A DNA stretch of 64,000 nt from Synechocystis sp. LKSZ1 (GCF_040436315.1 NZ_AP031572.1:1054001-1118000); one strand, 5' to 3'; shown: positions 38,401 through 49,037, numbered from the stretch's first letter. The notes: generated by a model not told the origin, from the letters alone. A program made the numbers and translations.

Positions 38401-39396
38401 ATGACGGTTAGTCAATCCCCCATCAACGTTGGTATTTTGGGTTTTGGTGGCCTGGGTCAAGCCGCCGCAAGAATTTTGGCCCCTAAACAGGAAATGACCT
38501 GGGTCGCCGCCGCAGACCACCAGGGTTTTCTCTACGACCCCCAGGGCCTCGACCCTAATCAAGCCATTGCCACCTACCACCAGCACGGCTCCGTGGGCCA
38601 CGTTACCGGCCAAGGCCACCTCAGTGACACCAGCATTACTGACCTCGTTCAAAAAGCGCAGGTAGATGGTTATTTTTTGGCCCTGCCCAACCTACCCAAT
38701 ACCTTTATGGCAGATGTGGCTCGGGACTTTATCCGTTCCGGCTGGCGGGGGGTTCTCGTCGATGCCCTGAAACGAACCAGTGCCGTCGAACAACTCCTGG
38801 CCCTGCAATCGGAATTAGCGGAAGCGGGCATTACCTATCTGACGGGCTGTGGGGCAACCCCCGGACTGTTAACTGCCGCCGCCGCCCTCGCGGCCCAAAG
38901 TTACAGTGAAATTCATCAGGTCAAAATCACCTTTGGGGTCGGCATTGCTAACTGGGAGGCCTATCGAGCCACGATTCGGGAAGATATTGCCCACATGCCT
39001 GGCTTTGATGTGGAAAAGGCCAGGGCCATTAGTGATGAAGAGGTAGCCGCACTTTTAGATAAAACCAACGGCATTCTGTCCCTGGAAAATATGGAACATG
39101 CCGACGATATTATGCTGGAATTAGCCGGCATTTGTCATCGTGACCAAGTAACCGTTGGGGGCGTGGTGGATACCCGTAACCCCAAAAAGCCCTTGAGTAC
39201 TAACGTGCAAATTACCGGACGCACCTTCGAGGGCAAAATTTCGACCCATACCTTCACCCTCGGGGATGAAACGAGCATGGCGGCCAACGTCTGTGGCCCG
39301 GCCTTCGGCTATCTCAAGGCTGGCCAACAACTCCACCGTCGCGGCATTTATGGCCTGTTCACCGCCGCCGAAATCATGCCGCTATTTGTCCGCTAA
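38401..39396 (+). CDS. bioU: (S)-8-amino-7-oxononanoate synthase BioU (suicide enzyme of biotin synthesis)
   Basis: 331 residues from ATG at 38401. The N-terminal Rossmann motif is [16 protein letters not shown]. With this start, the lysine in [14 protein letters not shown] is residue 124, the number of the Lys that Synechocystis BioU sacrifices as amino-group donor when making DAPA. Other matching stretches are [20 protein letters not shown] and [16 protein letters not shown]. The protein can look like saccharopine dehydrogenase in databases. BioU replaces BioA in many cyanobacteria. Its 3' end overlaps the convergent hydrolase gene by 4 bp. Confidence 0.88.
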   Translation: MTVSQSPINVGILGFGGLGQAAARILAPKQEMTWVAAADHQGFLYDPQGLDPNQAIATYHQHGSVGHVTGQGHLSDTSITDLVQKAQVDGYFLALPNLPNTFMADVARDFIRSGWRGVLVDALKRTSAVEQLLALQSELAEAGITYLTGCGATPGLLTAAAALAAQSYSEIHQVKITFGVGIANWEAYRATIREDIAHMPGFDVEKARAISDEEVAALLDKTNGILSLENMEHADDIMLELAGICHRDQVTVGGVVDTRNPKKPLSTNVQITGRTFEGKISTHTFTLGDETSMAANVCGPAFGYLKAGQQLHRRGIYGLFTAAEIMPLFVR

Positions 39397-41012
39397 TCTC
39401 CAGGGCCAATTGGCAAACGGCAGTAGCTGTTCCCCAGGGCCAGGGTGAGGGTCATTACCTGCTGGTCGATCAATTCTGCCTCGGCAGAGGACTTGCCCGT
39501 ACCGGGATTAACGTCGTAGGCGGGAAAACTGGCCCCACCTATACTCAGGCGTAAGCAATGGCCGGAGGGAATGCAAGCGGCCAGGGCCTGGAGAGAAAAA
39601 TGAACCCGTTGCTGGGGAATACGCTCAAAGCGTCCGTAACCTTGACTTAGGTTATAGACGCTGCCATCAGGTCGCACTTCCGCTAAAACTACGCTGAGGT
39701 CAAAGCTGGGGGTATCGCTAGTAACCTCAAGACAAACTTCGGGAATGCCGAGTAAAGCCAAAGGCTCACTGAGGGGGGCCGAAGTATAGGTCAAAACATC
39801 TGCCCGAGCATCCAAGGCTGAACGCTCCGCCTGGCCTGACGGAAAACCAGCATGGCCAGCCACAGAAGGCACGGGCCGCCAAGGGTCATGGACTAAAGTA
39901 TCCACATTGGGTTGGAGCGGTGGCTCAGGGCCAAACTGGCCGGCGGTTTCCTGGATACTGGCCAACCCCGTACTGTTTAAATACCAATTTTCTCCCGTTG
40001 AAGTCGGAAAATCAGCTCGGGTTAGCCAGCGGTGACGGCCTAGTTCAAATACTTGAACCGGCGGTTCAGCCAAAAGGCCATTGTCCTGGCCCTTGAGGAT
40101 GGCGTTAAACCAGGCAATTTGCAGTTCATCAATCTTGCTCACCGCCTGGGGGCCATAATCAATTCCCCCACTTTTTCGCCCCCAGGGGAGATGGCCCCAG
40201 GGGCCAATCACCAATCTTTGCGGTGAGGTTCTCTGACTCATGGCCTGGAAACAGGCCAGATTGCCCCGCAGATGGGGGTCAAACCAACCACCAATGTGGA
40301 GCATGGGCAAGTCAACGGATTCACAGAGAAATTCGGGTGATAGATTCCGCCAATAATCGTGGTCAGCTGGATAGCGTAGCCAATCGTGGTAAAAAGAGTC
40401 TGACGCTAAGCGATGAAACCATTCTGGGTTGGCCGGGCGGGCATCGGTAAAACTCAGTTGCCGCGACCGTTGATACAGTTCCTGAAAGGCAAAGACATCT
40501 CCCCGACGTTGGGCCGAAGCCGCCGCTAATTGTACGGCCCAGCCCAGGTTCATCTGTAAACAAAAGGCCCTATTTTCTGTAGCCCAGTCGCGGTAGAGAT
40601 CCCAGGCGATCATGGCGGGACAGAGGGCCTTGAGGTTCGGCGCGAGACTGGCACTGGCGTAGAGTTGCGTCATGCCTTGGTAGGAAAAACCGTACATCCC
40701 CACTTCCCCGGTACTACCCGGTAGATTTGCCAGCCAGGCCAAGGTATCTTCCCCATCCTCAACTTCGTGGGCAAAAAGGCGAAAGTTCCCCTCAGAGGTT
40801 CCCCGGCCCCGGACGTCTTGAATCACCACAATATAGCCCTGGGAAGCATACCAGCGGGGATGGGCATAGACCACCGTGGAGGCAATTTTGCGGCCGTAGG
40901 GTTGGCGCATCAACAGGATCGGTAGTTTTTCGTCGCTGTCGGGCCGGTAAATATCAGCATCGAGCTTCACGCCATCACGGGTCAACAACGACAAGGTCTC
41001 TAACCGAATCAT
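39393..41012 (-). CDS. CocE/NonD-family hydrolase (X-Pro dipeptidyl-peptidase-like)
   Basis: 539 residues. The S15 alpha/beta-hydrolase core has [14 protein letters not shown], the nucleophile elbow [14 protein letters not shown], an acidic residue region near GGWFDPHL, and GPWGHLPWG with the candidate His. The C-terminal 200 residues form the jelly-roll domain of cocaine-esterase relatives ([32 protein letters not shown]). Substrates may be acyl esters, amides or X-Pro peptides. There is no signal peptide. It overlaps the DUF3593 gene upstream by 4 bp. Confidence 0.88.
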   Translation of the reverse strand: MIRLETLSLLTRDGVKLDADIYRPDSDEKLPILLMRQPYGRKIASTVVYAHPRWYASQGYIVVIQDVRGRGTSEGNFRLFAHEVEDGEDTLAWLANLPGSTGEVGMYGFSYQGMTQLYASASLAPNLKALCPAMIAWDLYRDWATENRAFCLQMNLGWAVQLAAASAQRRGDVFAFQELYQRSRQLSFTDARPANPEWFHRLASDSFYHDWLRYPADHDYWRNLSPEFLCESVDLPMLHIGGWFDPHLRGNLACFQAMSQRTSPQRLVIGPWGHLPWGRKSGGIDYGPQAVSKIDELQIAWFNAILKGQDNGLLAEPPVQVFELGRHRWLTRADFPTSTGENWYLNSTGLASIQETAGQFGPEPPLQPNVDTLVHDPWRPVPSVAGHAGFPSGQAERSALDARADVLTYTSAPLSEPLALLGIPEVCLEVTSDTPSFDLSVVLAEVRPDGSVYNLSQGYGRFERIPQQRVHFSLQALAACIPSGHCLRLSIGGASFPAYDVNPGTGKSSAEAELIDQQVMTLTLALGNSYCRLPIGPGD

Positions 41013-41308
41013 GGTTTTTTCTGGGAGTGATGCTCCGCAATGGCCTGATTAAAACCGAGAACAATCAAAATATTGGTCAGGGTCAGCAACGACTCGGCGC
41101 TACCATGGAGCCAGTCCACATTGGCCAGGGCCTCCCCGTACTGTACCTTGGCATAAATGCCCGCAGGAATGGTCACGGCCACAAAAACCAACAAAAAGTA
41201 AAAGCCGATCAGGGCCAAGCGGGGCGTCTGGCCAGAGCGATGGATAAACCACAAAAATCCCAAGTAGGGAAATAGAGAAAGGGCAAATAATGTATCTTTG
41301 GAAGGCAT
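41009..41308 (-). CDS. DUF3593 family membrane protein
   Basis: 99 residues from ATG at 41308 (a TTG 15 bp upstream is in frame). Three hydrophobic segments: TLFALSLFPYLGFLWFIHRS, ALIGFYFLLVFVAVTIPAGI and a shorter one near the end. IYAKVQYGEALANVDWLHGS and AESLLTLTNILIVLGF match the cyanobacterial and plastid DUF3593 family as I recall it; the function is unknown. It shares 4 bp with the downstream hydrolase gene. Confidence 0.7.
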   Translation of the reverse strand: MPSKDTLFALSLFPYLGFLWFIHRSGQTPRLALIGFYFLLVFVAVTIPAGIYAKVQYGEALANVDWLHGSAESLLTLTNILIVLGFNQAIAEHHSQKKP

Positions 41309-41365
41309 TAATTTTGGCGGCAATCGTTCAAAAATACCAGTAACATCGCGGACTTGGAGAGTTTG

Positions 41366-41623
41366 TTAATCTTCCTGGCTAATGGTCAAGCGGCGAGGAC
41401 AGCAACGCTCGATTACAGAACGAATTCCCTGCGCTCCTTCCAGTTCTAGGTCATGGAGATAAACCGGAGAATGGGCCTCGGCTTCAACGCTAGAATCAAA
41501 GGGGCCAAAATAATAGATACAGGCCGGAGATTGGGTTTCGATGCGAACCCACCACTTCTGATTGACAAAAAAAGCAATACTAACAACCGAAAAATAGATT
41601 AAAAAGAGCAAAAGACCTAACAT
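41366..41623 (-). CDS. DUF1816 family protein with N-terminal membrane helix
   Basis: 85 residues. Residues 1-20 are a membrane helix (MLGLLLFLIYFSVVSIAFFV). The rest, KWWVRIETQSPACIYYFGPF, SSVEAEAHSPVYLHDLELEG and AQGI, is the DUF1816 signature, common in cyanobacteria, where short versions lack the helix. No function is established. It stands between tldD and the DUF3593 gene on the same strand. Confidence 0.8.
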   Translation of the reverse strand: MLGLLLFLIYFSVVSIAFFVNQKWWVRIETQSPACIYYFGPFDSSVEAEAHSPVYLHDLELEGAQGIRSVIERCCPRRLTISQED

Positions 41624-41687
41624 AAACCCTTATCCCGTCCCTAGACCCGAAAATCAAACATCTTGATTGTAGTTTGCTTCCCCTTGC

Positions 41688-43085
41688 TCAAACATCACCT
41701 CCCACCACCACATCCCGAATTCGCAGACTGGGGCCGCCACAGCCGACGGGCAGGCCACTCTGGCCCCCTTTGCCACAGCCCCCCGATTCATCCCAGTAAA
41801 AGTCATCCCCCAGGGCCTCGATGTTGGCGAGGGTCTTGAAGACATTGCCAGATAGGGTGACATCCTTGACCGGTTCCGCTAGTTGGCCGTTGCGAATCAT
41901 CCAGGCCTCGCCGGCGGTAAAGGTAAACATTTCACCGTTGGTCATCCCCCCCAGCCAATTACGGGCATAGACCCCTTCTGGTATCCCCTGGAATAAATCC
42001 GGTACTGGGGTGGTTCCCCGCTCAATCCAGGTATTGGTCATGCGGACAATGGGAGGGTAATGGTAATTAAGACAGCGAGCATTGCCCGTCGGTTTTTCGC
42101 CTAATTTTCCGGCGGTTTCACGGGAATGAAGCCGGCCCACCAAAATTCCATCTTGGATCAGGGGGGTCGTCGTCGCAGGCACACCTTCATCATCGTAGGC
42201 GTAGCTACCCCGGTGGCCAGGGGGCGCCGCCCCGTCTAGGATCTGTAGCTCGGGGGGGCCAAAGCGTTTGCCGAGACTCATCACTTCCAACAGGTCAGGA
42301 TTTTCGTAGAGCATATCTGCCTCGGACAAATGACCAAAGGCCTCATGGACAAACAATCCCGTCAAAATGGGGTCGATCACCACGGTATAGCTTTTACCCT
42401 TGACCGTCGGGAGACTGAGAGCCGTCACAGCCCGTTGGGCCGCTGATTGAACCGCTTTGTCGAGATTCAACAGATCGGCAAAGCCGCGGCGGGAGCCGGT
42501 GGTTTCTCGGCCCGTCTGTACCTGACTTCCCTCGCGGGCCGTGGCCGAAAAGCGCATTTCTAGATCGCACCAGGCCTGATCAATCCAGGTTCCTTCCGAC
42601 GTTGCCAGGAGAATGCGCTGATGACTGTCGTTGTAGCGGACACTGGTGGTGGTAATTTTGTCACTAGTCTGGCGGAGGAGATCATTGTAGTGGTCACAGA
42701 GGGCCTTTTTTTCCACGAGAGCAATCTGGCGGGGATCACGCTCCGAGGAAACTTGATGGCAGACCGCTTGGATGGGGTCAACCGGAGCCAGTTGGGTTTC
42801 TTCTTCTCCCACCCACTTCGCACTGGTAATCGCCGCTTCCATTCGTTCCGACAATTGGCCCAGGTGATTAAAGGTGGCAAAGCCCCAGCCGCCCCGATGA
42901 CAGGCCCGGATCTGGCCCCCGATGGCCAGGCTCTCACTCAAGGTTTCCAGGCGGTCGCCCCGGAGCAGAATCTGGGTACTGTCCGACTGTTCCAGCCGAA
43001 TTGCCAGAAAATCCACCCGCTGACGATAGCGCTGAAGACAATGGTGGAGTTGCTCTTGAAATTGCTCAAAGCTAAACTGAGTCAT
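41688..43085 (-). CDS. tldD: TldD/PmbA-family metalloprotease, TldD-like subunit
   Basis: 465 residues. The zinc-binding HExxxH motif is in LFVHEAFGHLSEAD; further family features are the glycine-rich GAAPPGHRGSYAYDDEGVPA and the C-terminal GGCGKGGQSGLPVGCGGP. TldD acts with a partner subunit (TldE/PmbA) to cut short or unfolded peptides, for example when maturing modified peptides. The partner gene is not in the window. The start faces the CRISPR array, with 110 bp between. Confidence 0.92.
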   Translation of the reverse strand: MTQFSFEQFQEQLHHCLQRYRQRVDFLAIRLEQSDSTQILLRGDRLETLSESLAIGGQIRACHRGGWGFATFNHLGQLSERMEAAITSAKWVGEEETQLAPVDPIQAVCHQVSSERDPRQIALVEKKALCDHYNDLLRQTSDKITTTSVRYNDSHQRILLATSEGTWIDQAWCDLEMRFSATAREGSQVQTGRETTGSRRGFADLLNLDKAVQSAAQRAVTALSLPTVKGKSYTVVIDPILTGLFVHEAFGHLSEADMLYENPDLLEVMSLGKRFGPPELQILDGAAPPGHRGSYAYDDEGVPATTTPLIQDGILVGRLHSRETAGKLGEKPTGNARCLNYHYPPIVRMTNTWIERGTTPVPDLFQGIPEGVYARNWLGGMTNGEMFTFTAGEAWMIRNGQLAEPVKDVTLSGNVFKTLANIEALGDDFYWDESGGCGKGGQSGLPVGCGGPSLRIRDVVVGGDV

Positions 43086-43195
43086 GGTCTGGCCGGGGCT
43101 AGTACTAATTGTTCTTCATTATGCCTGAATCTGGTTGGGGGATGCTAGGCTAGGGGCGCAATGTTGCCATTCTCGCTGATGTAATTATGTATCGC

Positions 43196-45028
43196 GTGCT
43201 CAACGCCTTTCGGCATCTAAGGTTTGGACACACGTTTGCGCAGAAAACGCTCTACCGTCGCACCGAGTGCTCAACGCCTTTCGGCATCTAAGGTTTGGAC
43301 ACTTGACTACAAGCCCATCGTTCACGTTCAGGCTGTTAAACGTGCTCAACGCCTTGCGGCATCTAAGGTTTGGACACATTTAAGTCCGCCGCCGCGGCTG
43401 TTACCGCTGATTCGTGCTCAACGCCTTTCGGCATCTAAGGTTTGGACACTGCGCAGATGGCCAACACGCTCTAGAAGGTCGGAACGTGCTCAACGCCTTT
43501 CGGCATCTAAGGTTTGGACACGACGAAGTACAGGAAGCTATCGCCCTAGTACCAGGGCGGTGCTCAACGCCTTTCGGCATCTAAGGTTTGGACACATCGA
43601 TAGCAAAGTTCAAGGCCCTGCTCATCTTTGTGCTCAACGCCTTTCGGCATCTAAGGTTTGGACACATTTACCGGGGAAGACCGCTGAGCCAGGAATAATC
43701 AGTGCTCAACGCCTTTCGGCATCTAAGGTTTGGACACTACCTGCTGACTGACGGGAGCCGCTACAAGATTGGGTGCTCAACGCCTTTCGGCATCTAAGGT
43801 TTGGACACCCACGGAAATGGGTTCACGGGTGCGTGGATTGTAGTGCTCAACGCCTTTCGGCATCTAAGGTTTGGACACATGAATTAGAGAACTCTAGGGT
43901 TAGGTGTCCCTTCGTGCTCAACGCCTTTCGGCATCTAAGGTTTGGACACCTTCTAGTATTGTATTGGTGGAAGGTTCCAATACACGTGCTCAACGCCTTT
44001 CGGCATCTAAGGTTTGGACACCTTCTAGTATTGTATTGGTGGAAGGTTCCAATACACGTGCTCAACGCCTTTCGGCATCTAAGGTTTGGACACCTGGTTC
44101 CTCGTCATAGCCTTGAGCAGATTCGCCCCGTGCTCAACGCCTTTCGGCATCTAAGGTTTGGACACTTTCTGGTAGCCCTGCAAAATCATTTCTACTTCAG
44201 CGTGCTCAACGCCTTTCGGCATCTAAGGTTTGGACACCCTCTTGGATGTCGTCTAGGGAATGCTTCAGCGAATGTGCTCAACGCCTTTCGGCATCTAAGG
44301 TTTGGACACATAGAGTCCATAGGCGGCAAGGTTGAGAGGGGTACGGTGCTCAACGCCTTTCGGCATCTAAGGTTTAGACACTCTCTACGGGCCCGAGCCG
44401 ATTTATATCTTTCTATTTTGCTCAACACTTTACAGCATCAATGGTTTAATTATGATGTTCCGTCTAGCAATCGGAGGGTGACATTCCCTCTGTGCTTAAC
44501 GCCTTACGGCATCTAAGGTTTGGACACCCTGTTCAATATCGAGACGGTCTAGCAGAATTTGCACGTGCTCAACGCCTGTCGGCATCTAAGGTTTGGACAC
44601 CCACTTTTCTTTTTCCGTGTTTTCGCAGGTGAAGTGCTCAACGCCTTACGACATCTAAGGTTTGGATACCCAAGTCATCGAAAAGACAGAGTACCGTGAC
44701 CGCATATGCTCAACGCCTTTCGGCATCTAAGGTTTGGATACATAACTGCCAAAATTCAGATTAATAACAACGTCAGGGTGCTCAACGCCTTGCGGCATCT
44801 AAGGTTTGGACACGTGGCGATAAATGCCTTGGCTTCCTCTAAGGTTTCGTGCTCAACACCTTTCGGCATCTAAGGTTTGGACACTCAACCAAGACAAGGG
44901 GGTCAATTTTTGTCTCCTTAGTGCTCAACGCCTTTCGGCATCTATGGTTTGGACATTGCAGGAAGGGCTACAGCAACAGCCGGAGCAGATTGGTGCTCAA
45001 CGCCTTTCGGCATCAATGAATGGAGTAT
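43196..45028 (-). CRISPR. CRISPR array, 26 repeats of 36 bp, 25 spacers
   Basis: The plus-strand consensus starts GTGCTCAACGCCTTTCGGCA and ends AGGTTTGGACAC. Repeats start at 43196, 43267, 43342 and so on to 44993; spacers are 33-39 bp, mostly 36. On the minus strand the repeat folds as ATGCC-GAAA-GGCGT and leaves an 8-base tag TTGAGCAC, as expected for Cas6 cleavage. Variant repeats change the loop to GTAA or GCAA, still GNRA, so the minus strand is the likely crRNA strand, the same as the cas genes. Repeats at 44418, 44492, 44634, 44706, 44921 and 44993 are altered; the last has lost its plus-strand 3' third. The spacer at 43950-43985 is repeated at 44022-44057. Confidence 0.97.
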
Positions 45029-45279
45029 TAAGGATTATCGCAATTAGGATTTAAGCCTTTTAAGACAAGCACAGAATTAAGGGGTTTAGTGGGGTCAAGC
45101 TGGCCCCGGACATCCCCGTGAGCGCCATAGTAGTCCTCGGTATTGACATCAAATTGAATATCCAGGGTTTCCAAAATAGAGACATCGTTATAGCCACCTT
45201 CGTAGCCCTGGACGACGACAGGTAAAGACGGATCATATTGAGATAGAACTTCGATTAATGCGGCAATCGTCATCATCAT
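45028..45279 (-). CDS. Small hypothetical protein between cas5 and the array
   Basis: 83 residues: an N-terminal helix (IAALIEVLSQYDPSLPVVVQ), then GYEGGYNDVSILETLDI and an acidic region. Similar short proteins of unknown role occur in phages and bacteria. The stop codon TAA (45028-45030) adjoins the decayed terminal repeat. It lies 31 bp after cas5 on the same strand, so it is probably cotranscribed with the cas operon and would read into the array. It is not a Cas family that I recognise. Confidence 0.65.
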   Translation of the reverse strand: MMMTIAALIEVLSQYDPSLPVVVQGYEGGYNDVSILETLDIQFDVNTEDYYGAHGDVRGQLDPTKPLNSVLVLKGLNPNCDNP

Positions 45280-45310
45280 TTAAAAGGGAATTGCTCTACT
45301 TTGATCGACA

Positions 45311-45943
45311 CTAATAATTCGCTTTTATTGTAACCCAGGCCTCCTGACGAAATTCTCCCGTTTTCTCCAGGGTAAATCGCTGGAATGTCCCCTGGGTTGT
45401 TTTTCGATCAATCCAGACTGGCAAGGCAATCAAACCCCGGTTATCCACCACGAGCCAATGGATCGGCCCATCCGACTCACGATAGGGTCGAAATCCGTTC
45501 ACCATGGCCCAAGATTCTCCCAAAGATAATCCACCAAAACGGCTAATTTGGTCGGGTGTAGAGACAGCAATCGCCACTCGTTCAGCCAACGTCACCTGAG
45601 CTTTTTCTCCTGAAGAATCAATGACAAGAGCAATTTTGAGATCAGTTAATAACTCTTGAAAATTGGGCTTAGAAAACTTACTACTAGGATAAGTTCCCAA
45701 TCTCTGCTTACTAAACTTGTGATGGCGTTGTTTACGGACAATGCGGGAAATGGGAGGGTGATTACCAATTAAACCGATAGCAATTTTTACCCCTAAATGG
45801 GTTGTTAAGTCTTCTTCTCCCACTAAGGACAGGAGAAAGCCATAGACCGTTGAAGGAGGCGGATAAAGATAGGTTTCTTTGTAGTCTCTGGCAAAACTAC
45901 GGGGAAAACTCGTACAGGGACAATCGAGATAAAACGTGTTCAT
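45311..45943 (-). CDS. cas5: Type I-MYXAN Cas5 (Cmx5/DevS-like)
   Basis: 210 residues. YKETYLYPPPSTVYGFLLSL near the N-terminus is the characteristic Cas5 stretch; SLGESWAMVNGFRPYRESDG follows later. Cas5 caps the 5' tag of crRNA in Cascade and contacts Cas8. It is separated from cas7 by the toxin-antitoxin pair rather than lying next to it as usual. It starts 18 bp after the toxin stop. Subtype naming follows the Cas8 and Cas6 neighbours. Confidence 0.88.
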   Translation of the reverse strand: MNTFYLDCPCTSFPRSFARDYKETYLYPPPSTVYGFLLSLVGEEDLTTHLGVKIAIGLIGNHPPISRIVRKQRHHKFSKQRLGTYPSSKFSKPNFQELLTDLKIALVIDSSGEKAQVTLAERVAIAVSTPDQISRFGGLSLGESWAMVNGFRPYRESDGPIHWLVVDNRGLIALPVWIDRKTTQGTFQRFTLEKTGEFRQEAWVTIKANY

Positions 45944-45961
45944 AGTTTGTCTAGATCAAAA

Positions 45962-46602
<641 letters not shown>

Positions 46603-46614
46603 TCACCTCTTGGG

Positions 46615-47475
46615 TTATGCAGAAAGTTTAATTTTTAAGGAGTCTTTTGCTTCGGCGATTGCCGCTTTAACCCCTCCTTGTACCTTAACTCCTAGTTTTT
46701 TTAATTGCTCACCGTAGGGAGTTCGTGTTATTTCTCCACCGACCATTAACTCAGAAGCAGAAATATCTCCGACCTCTACTAAATGCACTAAGCGAGAACA
46801 TCCGACACCATCTCCAATCCGCTCGAAACAGCCCATAATCCAGGGACTCGGATCTTCGGTGATGCGTAACACGATGGATTCAGGACGAAATTCATAAAGG
46901 AATCGAGAATGATTACCCCCCACATGGCGAAGGCTAGCTATCGCTTCCAATAAATATTCAGCCCGCTCAATTTTTTTCAGGTGAAAAGGGGTAACAGCTA
47001 AAGTGTATTGATAAGCTGTGCAATGAACTTCTGTTTGGTGAATTGAGGTTTTACCCTTTGTCCCGCCCGTAGAACCAAAAGCTATATCACCCCAGTAGGG
47101 ATCGAGACTGATCGCCCGACTAATTTCTAAAGCTCCCCGTCGTTTAGTGGTGGCATCTTTATTGTCGGAACCTTTTTTCGCGTCCATATAGCCAAATAGG
47201 TCGTCATCAATAAACTTTTCGGCATTGAAGACTTCGGTTTTAAATTCGTATTTGTCCTGGTCTGGATTGAAAGTGCGATTAGTTTCATCGCCATGATGCT
47301 GTTGAAAATATTCCCGATAGGCCCAACGAATAGCCTCAGCACTTACTGTTGTGTATTGGTCAATGCCACGGGTAATTTTTTGTAAAGTGGACAGGGTACT
47401 ACCATCTCCTTCACCTCGATTATTAGCGGCAACAGCAGTCGGGGTCACGATAGTTGCAAAAAGATGTTGCGTCAT
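46615..47475 (-). CDS. cas7: Type I-MYXAN Cas7 (Cst2/DevR family)
   Basis: 286 residues. LFATIVTPTAVAANNRGEGD at the N-terminus and LEAIASLRHVGGNHSRFLYE in the second half are typical of the DevR/Cst2 branch of Cas7, the backbone subunit that polymerises along the crRNA. HQTEVHCTAYQYTLAVTPF supports the RAMP-like fold. It begins 50 bp after cas8. No frameshift or missing segment is seen. Confidence 0.92.
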   Translation of the reverse strand: MTQHLFATIVTPTAVAANNRGEGDGSTLSTLQKITRGIDQYTTVSAEAIRWAYREYFQQHHGDETNRTFNPDQDKYEFKTEVFNAEKFIDDDLFGYMDAKKGSDNKDATTKRRGALEISRAISLDPYWGDIAFGSTGGTKGKTSIHQTEVHCTAYQYTLAVTPFHLKKIERAEYLLEAIASLRHVGGNHSRFLYEFRPESIVLRITEDPSPWIMGCFERIGDGVGCSRLVHLVEVGDISASELMVGGEITRTPYGEQLKKLGVKVQGGVKAAIAEAKDSLKIKLSA

Positions 47476-47525
47476 GATGGGTAAATTCCTAAACGTTAAG
47501 TTGATGATTGGTGAGTGGATTACAA

Positions 47526-49037
47526 TTAAGCAAGCTCAAGTTCAAAACCTGCGTCTGTTTCTGGCTCAGTGGTGACTTGGTCAAGGATTTCTTCCGGGAC
47601 TTCCGTTTCTCCTTGCTTGTTCTTTCCTTCATAAGTGGCGATCGCCAATAAAGCTAAATCACGGGCTTTTCGCCAATTGTGGCCACGATGGAGCCATTGA
47701 TAAATTTCTGGCCCAGACCCTCGGGCCGCTTTATTGGGATTACGGCTGAGAAAATCCACTACGGCGGTGGCAAACTCTTGCTGAGTATTGGGACGTTGTA
47801 ACAGATAAAGAATTTTCTTCGTGACCTGTGGATAATCTAGTTGTCGTCCTTGTTTGTTAGCCTGTTCAATTTGACTTCGCAGATAAGTGCTAAATCCTCC
47901 TTTGATAGCATCAAAAAAAGTTTGTTCAAGCGGTTCAAGATAATGGGTCATTTGGTTCAATCCTTTACGTTCATAAATTTCGTTGGTTTTACGGAATTCA
48001 AAAAAGCCTTCATACCAACGTTTGTTGGCAATTAGGTTATCCGCAATCCAGGGCAAGACCTTAGACGGAGCCAACCAGGTTCTCTCACCATCTTTATCTT
48101 GAGTGGTACGAACAACTGAAGGAAATAATTGCCAAGCATTTTGATATAGCTCCAATACTTGCTCGGTTACATTGACTCGATAAACTTCCTGTTTTAAATA
48201 GGATTGATTACCATCCCAGGGTTGTTTCCCTAAGCGATACACTTCACAGTAGTTCACACGAAACGCTTGAGAGTCTTCAATCAGTTTCTCCTGTAGAAGA
48301 AATCGCAAGGCTGACTCTCCTGCTCCATTAGCCCGAAATTGTCCATAGGAAGTCAATTTTTGCACTGTTTTTCCTGTTGCTTGCTTGCGGCGCTTGACCC
48401 AAGCTGTAAGGTTAGTAACACTAGGAATAACTAATGCTGATAAAAAACTAGGCAATCGAAAATATTGACAAGCGATCGGCAAGAAGAGCAAAGCTATATA
48501 ATTTTCTGGAGATTCTTGATATGCACCGTTCGCAAAATCTTCCACTAATCCGGGCAAATGATGGCCTTTTAAGGGAATACTTTTCTTAAATTTACCCTTA
48601 TTATCAAAAGCCTCTTTAAAGTCACTGGTGTAGTAACAACTCAGTAAAGGGCGATAATTGATTAGAATTTCTGGTTGCCCCTCATCTACTCGAAAATTTA
48701 AGGGAATGGTTTGTTTCTCGAAACTCCTTTGTTTACTATGCTGTAAAAAAGTAGTGGTTACACCATCTGTAAAAATGTAGCGATTGGGTTCATCCAATTT
48801 GAGGGCTTTCACCTCTAGATAACCATTTTTAATTTGATAGGTCTGTTTTAATAACCATTCAATAGCTTCTTGATCAGTGCAATCCCAAGTTAGTTTTACT
48901 TCATTATCTGAAAAATCCCCTTTCAGCAACGCATCTGTTTTATCAATTCCCGATAAAGCTAATGCTAATCCTGCGACTCCTGCCCGATGGGGTAGTAAAC
49001 TATTGGCATTAAAGAGTGAAAGCTTCATTGTTGTCAT
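47526..49037 (-). CDS. cas8: Type I-MYXAN Cas8 (Cas8a1/Cmx1, Csx13-like)
   Basis: 503 residues. NANSLLPHRAGVAGLALALS at the N-terminus and SRNPNKAARGSGPEIYQWLH near the C-terminus match the Cmx1/Csx13 large subunit of the Myxococcus-type (MYXAN) system, which recognises the PAM and recruits Cas3. The ATG overlaps the cas3 stop (TAATG). Current schemes file this family under I-B or a relative; I use the MYXAN name. A MKLSL start three codons later is also possible. Confidence 0.88.
   Translation of the reverse strand: MTTMKLSLFNANSLLPHRAGVAGLALALSGIDKTDALLKGDFSDNEVKLTWDCTDQEAIEWLLKQTYQIKNGYLEVKALKLDEPNRYIFTDGVTTTFLQHSKQRSFEKQTIPLNFRVDEGQPEILINYRPLLSCYYTSDFKEAFDNKGKFKKSIPLKGHHLPGLVEDFANGAYQESPENYIALLFLPIACQYFRLPSFLSALVIPSVTNLTAWVKRRKQATGKTVQKLTSYGQFRANGAGESALRFLLQEKLIEDSQAFRVNYCEVYRLGKQPWDGNQSYLKQEVYRVNVTEQVLELYQNAWQLFPSVVRTTQDKDGERTWLAPSKVLPWIADNLIANKRWYEGFFEFRKTNEIYERKGLNQMTHYLEPLEQTFFDAIKGGFSTYLRSQIEQANKQGRQLDYPQVTKKILYLLQRPNTQQEFATAVVDFLSRNPNKAARGSGPEIYQWLHRGHNWRKARDLALLAIATYEGKNKQGETEVPEEILDQVTTEPETDAGFELELA

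Noticed and set aside
43086-43195. CRISPR leader at the left end of the array
   Set aside because: The intact repeats are at this end, but the GNRA loops and 3' tag support minus-strand reading, which makes this the trailer side. The 110 bp more likely holds the tldD promoter. Not fully excluded; see the orientation finding.
43224-44516. Long plus-strand open frames across the CRISPR array
   Set aside because: They are translations of 36-bp repeats plus spacers of similar length; the repeated LNAFRHLRFGH or AQRLSASKVWT words are the repeat itself.
44814-44848. Spacers as self-targeting sequences
   Set aside because: By eye I found no spacer that matches another part of this window; a genome and phage database search would be needed.
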